NCBI GenBank assembly: GCA_002342205.1 | Contig: DDPN01000163.1 | Span: forward strand, 278-7,058 | DNA length: 6,781 nt | Direction of reading: 5' to 3' | Source of the DNA: Chitinophagaceae bacterium UBA2467 | GTDB taxonomy: Bacteria > Bacteroidota > Bacteroidia > Chitinophagales > Chitinophagaceae | In this document: positions 1 to 6,356 of the stretch, piece by piece | Layout: the number at the start of each line of letters is the position of its first letter | Position numbering within the stretch: position 1 is the stretch's first letter | Made by a program: the position numbers and the translations under genes | Notes under the pieces: generated by a model | What the model was told of the DNA's origin: nothing | Database searches by the model: none | What the model saw: the letters and a program-made list of their open reading frames with translations, nothing else

Positions 1-215
1 CCTAACTTCCAAAGCGCAGTAGGGTGCACCCAGATTCGTTCAGAACTATATTTTTCATTGTTAAATCCGATCTCCGCCTGTAAATAACCTTTTCGAGTGA
101 TAGAGGGAGATTCTGTTTGATCCGGGCGATCTGTATCCATGCGCCCTGTTTTTTGTGCAAAACAATTTGACGTGTAGCTCAGAAAGTAAATAACTGCAAT
201 CAAAGTTATGCGCAT
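1..215 (-). CDS. Secreted outer-membrane beta-barrel protein, Phenol_MetA_deg (transporter-like) type; 5' part only
   Basis: This open frame starts at the ATG complementary to 213-215 and runs off the left edge after 71 codons, so only the N-terminus is visible. Residues 1-20 look like a Sec signal peptide: MRITLI, then a hydrophobic stretch, then a likely cleavage after CFA (position 20). Cys18 is not in a proper lipobox because Asn precedes it, so a lipoprotein is unlikely. The mature start carries TDRPDQTESP (residues 28-37) followed by KGYLQAEIGF (42-51). From my knowledge of the family, this opening is typical of Bacteroidota proteins annotated as transporter or PF13557 (putative MetA-pathway of phenol degradation), which are predicted outer-membrane barrels of 250-300 residues with no proven substrate. 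The segment IWVHPTALWKLG fits a first barrel strand hairpin. The gene is divergent from the dismutase gene, 33 bases away, and no functional link is evident. The signal peptide is clear; the family call rests on the short motif. Confidence 0.75.
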   Translation of the reverse strand, partial: MRITLIAVIYFLSYTSNCFAQKTGRMDTDRPDQTESPSITRKGYLQAEIGFNNEKYSSERIWVHPTALWKL

Positions 216-218
216 CAA

Positions 219-226
219 CAAATTTA
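219..226 (-). promoter_or_regulatory. Possible Bacteroidota -7 promoter element (TAAATTTG)
   Basis: On the minus strand this reads TAAATTTG, an exact match to the Bacteroidota sigma-ABfr -7 word TAnnTTTG. It ends three bases before the ATG of the minus-strand gene. I do not see a TTG at the expected -33 distance. If used, transcription would begin at or just inside the start codon, giving a leaderless message. An 8-base word with two free positions can occur by chance in AT-rich DNA. Confidence 0.3.
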
Positions 227-248
227 TATAGTAACTTGTAAAAAATTG

Positions 249-995
249 ATGATTATGAAAACAGATAGAAGGAAGTTTATCAAAAGCGCAAGTGTATTAG
301 GCTTAGTGGGTGCATTCACAGATCTTAAAGCTAATGAAGTAGTGGCGGGCTTTTCGGGTCATATAAGTGCCGCCGAAGATATTTCTTATTTGCAGCAACC
401 GCTTCCTTATGCTTATACTGCATTAGAACCTTCAATTGATGCGTTGACAATGGAAATCCATTACACCAAACATGCAGCAGGCTATACTAAAAATCTTTCT
501 GATGCGTGTGTAGCTGAAAAAGTGAATACGGCAGTTCTTCCACTTACTAGTTTATTAGCATCTATTTCTTCGTACTCCGTAAAGATGCGAAATAATGCTG
601 GCGGTCATTATAATCATGAATTTTTCTGGAAGAGTCTGTTTGCGCCAAAAGCAGACAATGCGCCAAAGGAGGAACTCTCCAGCGCTTTGCAAACTCATTT
701 TGGATCTATCGAAAATTTTAAAAGTCAGTTTGAAGAGGCTGCTCGAAATAGATTTGGTAGCGGGTGGGCTTGGCTTGTCAAAACTCCTGATGGAAAATTA
801 AAAGTTTGCTCTACACCCAATCAAGACAACCCCTTAATGGATGTTAGTGAATGTAAAGGTGTGCCCTTATTAGGGTTAGATGTGTGGGAACACGCCTATT
901 ATTTGAAATACCAGAATCGTCGCCCTGATTATATCAAAGCATGGTGGGCCCTGATTAATTGGGATGTGATTGAGCAGCGATACAAAAAAGCCTAA
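249..995 (+). CDS. sod: Superoxide dismutase, Fe/Mn family (Mn-type active site), Tat-exported
   Basis: Converts superoxide to oxygen and hydrogen peroxide. Numbered from the ATG at 249 (248 residues), the N-terminus carries a twin-arginine signal, DRRKFIKSAS (residues 6-15), then a weakly hydrophobic stretch to about residue 23 and a possible cleavage after LKA (28). This implies export of the folded, metal-loaded enzyme. The catalytic domain starts near LPYAYTALEP (52-61). The four metal ligands are present: His71 in MEIHYTKH, His123 in GGHYNHEFFW, and Asp211 and His215 in LDVWEHAYYL. The gateway residues His75 and Tyr79 are also present. Gln192 in NQDNPL, together with NNAGGH at 115-120, matches the manganese enzymes rather than the iron enzymes, although cambialistic use cannot be excluded. 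The fold is complete to the C-terminus. Possible starts are TTG 246, ATG 249 and ATG 255. I prefer 249 because an A-rich tract precedes it; 255 gives the more usual MKTDRRKF opening. No Shine-Dalgarno is visible. The stop overlaps that of gcvP. Confidence 0.95.
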   Translation: MIMKTDRRKFIKSASVLGLVGAFTDLKANEVVAGFSGHISAAEDISYLQQPLPYAYTALEPSIDALTMEIHYTKHAAGYTKNLSDACVAEKVNTAVLPLTSLLASISSYSVKMRNNAGGHYNHEFFWKSLFAPKADNAPKEELSSALQTHFGSIENFKSQFEEAARNRFGSGWAWLVKTPDGKLKVCSTPNQDNPLMDVSECKGVPLLGLDVWEHAYYLKYQNRRPDYIKAWWALINWDVIEQRYKKA

Positions 996-1002
996 GCTTT
1001 TT
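985..1002. terminator. Possible bidirectional terminator hairpin between sod and gcvP
   Basis: AAAAAGC (985-991) pairs perfectly with GCTTTTT (996-1002) around the tetraloop CTAA (992-995). A T-run follows on both strands (five T on plus, six T on minus), so the structure could end transcription from both convergent genes. The loop coincides exactly with the overlapping stop codons TAA (sod) and TAG (gcvP). The stem has only two G-C pairs, so it would be weak, and most of the U-tract lies inside the stem. No better candidate exists because the genes leave no spacer. Confidence 0.35.
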
Positions 1003-3856
1003 CTTCCATATAGCTTTCTACAGGTTCACAAGTACAGATTAAATTTCTGTCTCCATGTGTATTGTTTACTCTTGACACAGAAGGCCAGAATTTATTTGTG
1101 GTCACGTAATACAATGGAAATGCTGCTTCCATCCTACTATATGCATGCGGCCATTCTTCAGCCATTACCGTAAGCTGAGTGTGTGGCGCATTTTTAAGCA
1201 GATTGTCTTTCTTGTCCGCCTTTCCTTCTTCGATGGCACGTATTTCATTACGAATGGCAATGAGTGCATCACAAAAGCGGTCTAATTCAGCTTTGTCCTC
1301 ACTTTCTGTTGGCTCAATCATAATGGTACCTGCTACTGGAAAACTCATTGTAGGCGCGTGAAATCCGTAGTCCATCAAACGTTTTGCAACATCCTCTGCT
1401 TCGATCTCAGCCGTTTTTTTAAAGGGTCGCAGGTCAACTATAAACTCATGCGCACATTGGCCAGTATGATTCGTATAAAGGATATCATAGTGTCCAGAAA
1501 GTCTTGCTCGCATGTAATTCGCATTTAAAATAGCATACTCGGTAGCTGCTTTGAGTCCGTTGGCGCCTAACATGCGGATATATGCGTACGAAATCAATAG
1601 AATCATCGCAGATCCATAAGGAGCTGCTGAAACAGCATCGGAGGTTCCCTCGTTGACATGTCCGGGCAAGTAGGGTTTCAAGTGGGCTTTCACACAAATA
1701 GGACCCATGCCAGGGCCGCCCCCACCATGTGGAATTGCAAATGTTTTATGGAGATTAAGATGGCAGACATCTGCGCCGATAAGTCCTGGTGCAGTTAATC
1801 CTACCTGCGCATTCATATTGGCTCCATCCATATAAACCTGTCCACCATGTTCATGTACAATACCTGTAATCTCTTTAACCGTCTCTTCGTAAACGCCGTA
1901 TGTGCTTGGATATGTGATCATTATGCCGGCTAATTCATTAGAATGTGCAATTGCTTTTTGACGTAAATCATCTAGGTCTACGTAGCCATTTTCTAAGGCC
2001 TTCACCACAACAACTTTCATTCCTGCCATCACAGCAGAAGCAGGGTTTGTACCATGTGCAGAAATAGGAATCAGCATTACATTTCGATGAGGATTACCCT
2101 GCGCTTGGTGGTAAGCTCTGATGGTTAAAAGTCCTGCATACTCACCTTGGGCACCACTATTGGGTTGCAAACTACAAGCATCAAATGCGGTGATATCACA
2201 GAGATAGTTGCTTAACTCTTGCATCATTTTGTGATAGCCCCCAGCTTGTGCTGCAGGTGCATATGGGTGAATGCTATTCCATTCAGGCCAGCTAAGCGGC
2301 ATCATTTCTGTTGCTGCATTTAATTTCATGGTGCAGCTACCCAAAGAAATCATAGAGGTGTTCAGCGACAGATCTTTGTTTTCTAGTTGCTTGATGTAAC
2401 GCATCATCTGACTCTCGCTTCGGCATGTATTAAATACAGACTGATTCAGAAAACCTGACGTTCGTTGCAAAGCGCTTGGCCAGTTTAGTTTGACTTCCTC
2501 TTTATCAAGGCTGAAAGAAACAGGATCTTTATCGTTCTCAAAGCAATTGATCAGTTCATACAAATCATTAACCTCTGTGGTTTCGTCAATGGAGAGACCA
2601 ATTTGTGTTGTACTGATATAACGGAAATTGATCTTATGTTGGATTGCTTTTTTACGAATTTCTTCTAGACGATCGGTCTCTATCACCAACGTGTCAAAGA
2701 AATGGTTCGACGTAAGTTTGTAGCCCCTCTCTTGCAATGCAGCAGCAACAATTTGTGTCAATTGATGAACGCGCTGTGCAATTTTTTTCAATCCATCCGG
2801 ACCATGATACACTGCATACATTGCCGCAATATTGGCAAGCAATGCCTGCGCTGTACAAATATTAGAGGTTGCTTTCTCCCTTTTAATATGCTGTTCACGG
2901 GTTTGCAATGCCATTCGAAGCGCACGCTTTCCCTTTGCATCTATACTGATTCCAATAATACGACCTGGAATACTTCTTTTGAATTCATCCTTTGTAGAGA
3001 AGAAGGCAGCATGGGGGCCTCCAAATCCAATAGGAACGCCAAAACGTTGGGCAGAACCTACTGCAGCGTCTGCTCCCAACTCACCTGGAGGCGTCAACAG
3101 GGTTAATGCAAGTAGATCTGTAGCCATCACTACATATCCGCCACTGTTGTGCACTGATTCTATGAATTGACGATAATCTTCAATCGATCCTTTATTGTTT
3201 GGATATTGTAAGATGGCTCCAAAATAAGTGTTGTCTATCGATGTATTTTTATAATCACCTTCTACTAATTCAATTTGTATGGGCAAGGCACGGGTACGGA
3301 GTAAATCCTTTGTTTGCGGGAAAACTTCTTGATCAACAAAAAAGCGAGGTCGTTCAATATGATCTTGTTTGTTGAGTGCATTAAAAAACATGGTCATCGC
3401 CTCTGATGCTGCTGTTGCCTCATCCAGTAAAGAAGCATTTGCAATAGGTAGGCCTGTGAGGTCGCTAACCATGGTTTGAAAATTCAACAAGCTTTCCAGT
3501 CTTCCTTGTGCAATTTCAGCCTGGTAAGGAGTGTATTGTGTATACCATCCTGGGTTTTCAAAAATATTACGGAGAATTACGGAAGGTGTAATTGTATTGT
3601 AATAACCCTGTCCGATGTATGTTTTCCAAAGTTGGTTTTCTTGACCGAGAGATCGGATGTGTGAAAGATATTGTTGTTCTGTCAAGGCACCTGGCACATC
3701 CAAAGATCTATTCATACGGATGGAAGCAGGCACCGTTTTATTAATCAAATCACTCAACTCCTTTTCGCCAATCGTCTCTAACATTTTTTTTGTGTGGGCA
3801 ACCGATCCAATGTGTCGGTTATAGAACTCGCTCGCTTGTTGCTGTAAAATATCCAT
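992..3856 (-). CDS. gcvP: Glycine dehydrogenase (decarboxylating), glycine cleavage system P-protein
   Basis: PLP-dependent P-protein of the glycine cleavage system. It decarboxylates glycine and passes the aminomethyl group to lipoylated GcvH; with GcvT and the L-protein this yields methylene-tetrahydrofolate, ammonia, CO2 and NADH in the cytoplasm. The 954 residues match the usual length of the single-chain (fused alpha-beta) form. The N-terminal half (about 1-440) contains IGQGYYNTITPSVILRNIFENPGWYTQYTPYQAEIAQGRLE-like conserved segments near 81-121. The C-terminal half (about 455-954) has SLGSCTMKLNAATEM (504-518), the PLP-binding lysine Lys704 in HLNLHKTFAIPHGG, and the glycine-rich loop HGGGGPGMGP (710-719). 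The chain is intact, ending in YYVTTNKFWPSVSRVNN and a short tail. The start is the ATG at 3854-3856, just before the conserved FYNRHIG (11-17). No gcvT, gcvH or glycine riboswitch is seen; the upstream gap is only 57 bases. It is divergent from the YkgJ-like gene and convergent with sod, with a 4-base stop overlap. Confidence 0.98.
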   Translation of the reverse strand: MDILQQQASEFYNRHIGSVAHTKKMLETIGEKELSDLINKTVPASIRMNRSLDVPGALTEQQYLSHIRSLGQENQLWKTYIGQGYYNTITPSVILRNIFENPGWYTQYTPYQAEIAQGRLESLLNFQTMVSDLTGLPIANASLLDEATAASEAMTMFFNALNKQDHIERPRFFVDQEVFPQTKDLLRTRALPIQIELVEGDYKNTSIDNTYFGAILQYPNNKGSIEDYRQFIESVHNSGGYVVMATDLLALTLLTPPGELGADAAVGSAQRFGVPIGFGGPHAAFFSTKDEFKRSIPGRIIGISIDAKGKRALRMALQTREQHIKREKATSNICTAQALLANIAAMYAVYHGPDGLKKIAQRVHQLTQIVAAALQERGYKLTSNHFFDTLVIETDRLEEIRKKAIQHKINFRYISTTQIGLSIDETTEVNDLYELINCFENDKDPVSFSLDKEEVKLNWPSALQRTSGFLNQSVFNTCRSESQMMRYIKQLENKDLSLNTSMISLGSCTMKLNAATEMMPLSWPEWNSIHPYAPAAQAGGYHKMMQELSNYLCDITAFDACSLQPNSGAQGEYAGLLTIRAYHQAQGNPHRNVMLIPISAHGTNPASAVMAGMKVVVVKALENGYVDLDDLRQKAIAHSNELAGIMITYPSTYGVYEETVKEITGIVHEHGGQVYMDGANMNAQVGLTAPGLIGADVCHLNLHKTFAIPHGGGGPGMGPICVKAHLKPYLPGHVNEGTSDAVSAAPYGSAMILLISYAYIRMLGANGLKAATEYAILNANYMRARLSGHYDILYTNHTGQCAHEFIVDLRPFKKTAEIEAEDVAKRLMDYGFHAPTMSFPVAGTIMIEPTESEDKAELDRFCDALIAIRNEIRAIEEGKADKKDNLLKNAPHTQLTVMAEEWPHAYSRMEAAFPLYYVTTNKFWPSVSRVNNTHGDRNLICTCEPVESYMEEKA

Positions 3857-3881
3857 GATTATAAAAGGTTCGATTTGTCCG

Positions 3882-3889
3882 CAAAATTA
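3882..3889 (-). promoter_or_regulatory. Likely -7 promoter element for gcvP (TAATTTTG)
   Basis: The minus strand reads TAATTTTG followed by C, an exact TAnnTTTG word, in the 57-base gap upstream of gcvP. Its downstream edge is 25 bases before the ATG, so a start about 5-6 bases further on would give a leader of roughly 20 nucleotides, which is a reasonable placement. I see no clear TTG about 19 bases upstream. The element also lies between the two divergent starts, so activity here may interfere with the plus-strand gene. Confidence 0.45.
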
Positions 3890-3913
3890 CGGGTAACTTG
3901 CTTTCTTTGTCCT

Positions 3914-4405
3914 ATGGAAAATCCATTGTTGGTAAACTGGGAAAAGAAATCTCGCGAAAGGCAAAAGTTGTACAAGCAATTCTTGCAGCGGGTCTCAAAA
4001 AATGAAGTGTTGAGCCGCCAGCAGGATATTCATGAGGAGGCTTTCAACAAGGTTGATTGCCTAAGTTGTGCCAATTGTTGTAAGAACTACTCGCCACGTT
4101 TCAAAACCCCCGATATTAAGCGTATCAGCAAATTACTCGGGTTGCGTGAAGGGGTATTTATTGAAACTTATCTTAAAGAAGATGAAGATGGTGATTTTGT
4201 TTTGCAAACAGCGCCTTGCCCGTTTTTGGGTTCAGATAATTTTTGCTCCATTTACGAAGACCGTCCTTCCGATTGTCGCCGTTTTCCGTATACCGACGAA
4301 GATGTGTTGATTAAACGAGCATCCCTTACTATCAAAAACAGTAGTTTCTGCCCCATTACCTATTATACCCTTGAACGGTTGATGCAGGATATTCCTCAGC
4401 GTTAA
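3914..4405 (+). CDS. YkgJ-family cysteine-cluster protein (CxxCxxCC, putative Zn/Fe chelating)
   Basis: A 163-residue soluble protein with no signal peptide or membrane segment. Eight cysteines stand in the pattern of the CxxCxxCC family (PF03692, YkgJ): Cys49, Cys52, Cys55 and Cys56 in DCLSCANCC, then Cys102 in APCPFL, Cys111 in FCSIYEDRPSDC, Cys121, and Cys146 in SSFCPITYY. The segment CSIYEDRPSDCRRFP is the family hallmark. The family is thought to bind zinc or an iron-sulfur cluster; some relatives are linked to flagellin lysine methylation, but most have no known substrate. I cannot assign one here. Residues 9-45 are charged and helical-looking. I place the start at ATG 3914. The frame stays open back to a TTG at 3875, but that would run over the gcvP promoter word, and the added residues look unconstrained. 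No Shine-Dalgarno is seen. Divergent from gcvP by 57 bases; its TAA overlaps the stop of the MFS gene by 4 bases. Confidence 0.9.
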   Translation: MENPLLVNWEKKSRERQKLYKQFLQRVSKNEVLSRQQDIHEEAFNKVDCLSCANCCKNYSPRFKTPDIKRISKLLGLREGVFIETYLKEDEDGDFVLQTAPCPFLGSDNFCSIYEDRPSDCRRFPYTDEDVLIKRASLTIKNSSFCPITYYTLERLMQDIPQR

Positions 4406-5646
4406 TATTCAAATTTCCGAAGGGTAGGGCTTTTGATCCATGTAAAAATGGAAATAGACAAAGTCATAATTCCTCCAAAAATTACTGAGGGTACCATTCC
4501 CATGGCAGTAGCCGCGACGCCGCTTTCAAATTGACCTAACTCATTGGAAGAGTTAATGAACATTGAATTGACGGCTGATACTCTTCCTCTCATTTCATCG
4601 GGAACAAAAATTTGTACCACAGTTCCTCTGATAATCATGCTGACCCCATCAAAAAGGCCAGATACCAGCAACGCAATAAAACTGAGCCAGAAGGACTGTG
4701 AAATTGCAAAAATCAAAATACAAAAGCCGAATCCACCCACAACAAAAATGAGTGTTCTTCCTTGCTTGCGTTTTAGAGGAAATCGGGTGAACCATGCTAA
4801 GGCCATAAAATTACCCAGGTACGTAGCTGCAACCAACCAGCCTAATCCCTGGGGTCCAACATGTAATATGTCATTAGCAAAAGCAGGTAATAGGGCGACT
4901 GCTCCACCAAATAAAATGGCAAACATGTCTAAGCTCATAGCACTCAATAGCGCTTTTTGATTCCAAACAAAATGTAATCCTTCTTTGACGCCCTCCCAGG
5001 TTTTTGAATTGCCTTGCCAGCTAACAGGTTTGGAGCTGATGCGTTGAAAAAGCAATAGTGCCAGTGTGGGCAATAGAATTACAGGAATAAATGAGATTGT
5101 GATATTGGTATACCCCATTAAAAGTCCTGCAAAAGCAGGACCAACCACTGCTGCTACCAACCAAACCATACTATTAATGGATGCCGCTTTCACTAAGCGT
5201 TCATTGGGTACAAGTTGAGCTAAGAACGCATTAAAGGCAGGACCAGAGTATGCTCGAACTGCACCGGTGCCAGCCATTAAAATATAAATTGCCCACTCTG
5301 CTATTTTATTAGAAAATTGGCTAGTAAACCAAAATGAGGTCACCAAACAAAGTCCCAACATTAGCAGTAGGTAAAGTCCCATGCATATAGAGAGCAGTTT
5401 TCGTTTATCACTACGGTCCACACGAACTCCAGCTGGTAGCGCCAGCGAAATGGCGGGAATTACTTCAGATAAACCTAACATTCCCAGGGCAAGCTTACTG
5501 CCTGTTAACTCATACAATCGCCATCCAAGTAACACGGGGGTCATGCGCAACCCCGCAATGAAAAGTACACGAGCAATAATGTAGGTAGTAAACTCTTGAT
5601 TGATGATTTGATGCGTGAGACCGGGTATGGAAAGTCGGATTTTCAT
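4402..5646 (-). CDS. MFS transporter, EntS/MFS_3-like exporter
   Basis: A 414-residue inner-membrane protein whose hydrophobic blocks fit about 12 membrane helices, the first near residues 20-42. The loop between helices 2 and 3, PAGVRVDRSDKRKLL (71-85), is MFS motif A; its counterpart in the second half is RFPLKRKQGR (288-297). The stretch GLFDGVSMIIRGTVVQ (330-345), PDEMRGRVSAVNSMF (349-363) and the SSNELGQFESG segment (366-376) match the branch of MFS that includes the enterobactin exporter EntS and PF05977 proteins. From family knowledge these are proton-driven exporters of small molecules. The substrate cannot be told from sequence, and I see no siderophore genes nearby. The frame is complete: the ATG at 5644-5646 overlaps the stop of the upstream deoxynucleoside kinase gene as ATGA, so translation is probably coupled. 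No separate promoter is evident. Its TAA (4402-4404) overlaps the stop of the convergent YkgJ-like gene. Confidence 0.93.
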   Translation of the reverse strand: MKIRLSIPGLTHQIINQEFTTYIIARVLFIAGLRMTPVLLGWRLYELTGSKLALGMLGLSEVIPAISLALPAGVRVDRSDKRKLLSICMGLYLLLMLGLCLVTSFWFTSQFSNKIAEWAIYILMAGTGAVRAYSGPAFNAFLAQLVPNERLVKAASINSMVWLVAAVVGPAFAGLLMGYTNITISFIPVILLPTLALLLFQRISSKPVSWQGNSKTWEGVKEGLHFVWNQKALLSAMSLDMFAILFGGAVALLPAFANDILHVGPQGLGWLVAATYLGNFMALAWFTRFPLKRKQGRTLIFVVGGFGFCILIFAISQSFWLSFIALLVSGLFDGVSMIIRGTVVQIFVPDEMRGRVSAVNSMFINSSNELGQFESGVAATAMGMVPSVIFGGIMTLSISIFTWIKSPTLRKFEY

Positions 5647-6275
5647 GTTAAATGAATGTAGTGTATTCCCTCGGTATAATCTTTATCTAATGCGTCGATA
5701 AGCGTTTGAAGATGCGAATCATTATTTAGAAAATCTGCTGAAGTAACATCTACAAATAGGGTTCGTAAGGATTGTTGCTTTAGATATTGTGTATAGGTTT
5801 CTTGAATTCGCTCCAGGTAGTCGTCGGATATACTTTGTTCGTACGATCGGTTTCTGGTTTTAATATTTGCTTGTAGTCTATCTACTGGCGCATGCAAATA
5901 CACAAGCAGATCTGGCTGGATCAATTGCTGATGAATGATATCAAACAGTCGTTGATAAAGCCGAAACTCATCGGGTGGTAAGGTTACCTTGGCAAACAAC
6001 AGACATTTTGTAAATAAGTAATCTGAGATAGTTGTTTGTTGAAAAAGATCCTGTTGTTGCAATAGCTCTTTGAGCTGTTTGAAACGCTCGGCCATAAAAA
6101 ATAATTCAACAGGAAAAGCGTATTGTTCGGGTTGTTCGTAAAACTTGGGTAAAAAGGGGTTGTCTGCAAACTCCTCCAAGATAAGCCTGGCTTTGAAATG
6201 GCGACTTAATAACTGTGCGAGTGTGGTTTTACCAGCTCCGATATTTCCTTCTATGGTAATGAATTGATAACGCAT
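5643..6275 (-). CDS. Deoxynucleoside kinase (dNK family, deoxyadenosine/deoxyguanosine kinase-like)
   Basis: Phosphorylates deoxynucleosides to their 5'-monophosphates using ATP or another NTP, for salvage of DNA precursors in the cytoplasm. From the ATG at 6273-6275 the protein has 210 residues, the usual size for the family. Visible motifs are the P-loop GNIGAGKTT (10-18), LEEFADNPFL (33-42) with the likely catalytic glutamate at 34 or 35, the substrate-cleft helix FPVELFFMAERFKQL (54-68), SDYLF (84-88) in the place of the DRS/DRY motif, and the arginine-rich lid KTRNRSYEQ (139-147). Which base it prefers cannot be read from sequence. The frame is open further upstream to a TTG at 6371, but that extension lacks family similarity and would overlap the divergent permease gene, so I reject it. 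No folK domain is fused to it. It is the first gene of a two-gene unit with the MFS transporter (ATGA overlap at 5643-5646). Confidence 0.95.
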   Translation of the reverse strand: MRYQFITIEGNIGAGKTTLAQLLSRHFKARLILEEFADNPFLPKFYEQPEQYAFPVELFFMAERFKQLKELLQQQDLFQQTTISDYLFTKCLLFAKVTLPPDEFRLYQRLFDIIHQQLIQPDLLVYLHAPVDRLQANIKTRNRSYEQSISDDYLERIQETYTQYLKQQSLRTLFVDVTSADFLNNDSHLQTLIDALDKDYTEGIHYIHLT

Positions 6276-6311
6276 CAAGAGCTGCAATATACAAAGGGTA
6301 GTTAGATGACT

Positions 6312-6335
6312 TTCAAGTGATTCAAATTTCTTGAA
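6312..6335. repeat. Inverted repeat TTCAAG-N12-CTTGAA in the divergent promoter gap
   Basis: TTCAAG (6312-6317) and CTTGAA (6330-6335) are perfect 6-base inverted arms separated by 12 bases. A further TTCAA (6321-6325) lies between them and can itself pair with TTGAA at 6331-6335. It sits in the 81-base gap between the deoxynucleoside kinase and permease genes, 8 bases upstream of the plus-strand -7 word, so it could be an operator. The arms are short and AT-rich, so chance is a serious alternative. Confidence 0.25.
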
Positions 6336-6343
6336 TTTTAAGA

Positions 6344-6351
6344 TACATTTG
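6344..6351 (+). promoter_or_regulatory. Likely -7 promoter element for the ABC-2 permease gene (TACATTTG)
   Basis: TACATTTG is an exact TAnnTTTG word, ending five bases before the ATG at 6357. A typical start 5-6 bases downstream would place the first transcribed base at or next to the A of the ATG, implying a leaderless message. The nearest upstream TTG (6331-6333) is only about 10 bases away, too close to serve as the -33 element, so the match is to the -7 half only. Confidence 0.4.
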
Positions 6352-6356
6352 TAAGC

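Noticed and set aside
2702..3170. Plus-strand open frames of 134 and 112 codons inside gcvP
   Set aside because: They lie antisense within the conserved, intact gcvP frame, overlap each other, and show no domain-like composition. They are shadows of the real gene.
3875..3913. TTG start at 3875 for the YkgJ-like protein
   Set aside because: It would overlap the gcvP promoter word. The ATG at 3914 gives a normal family length, and the added 13 residues show no recognisable feature.
3857..3913. Glycine riboswitch upstream of gcvP
   Set aside because: The gap is only 57 bases, and the inferred leader of about 20 bases is far too short for a glycine aptamer.
4544..4960. Plus-strand 138-codon open frame inside the MFS gene
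   Set aside because: Antisense to a clear membrane transporter. Its lysine- and proline-rich composition is what the complement of a hydrophobic frame would give.
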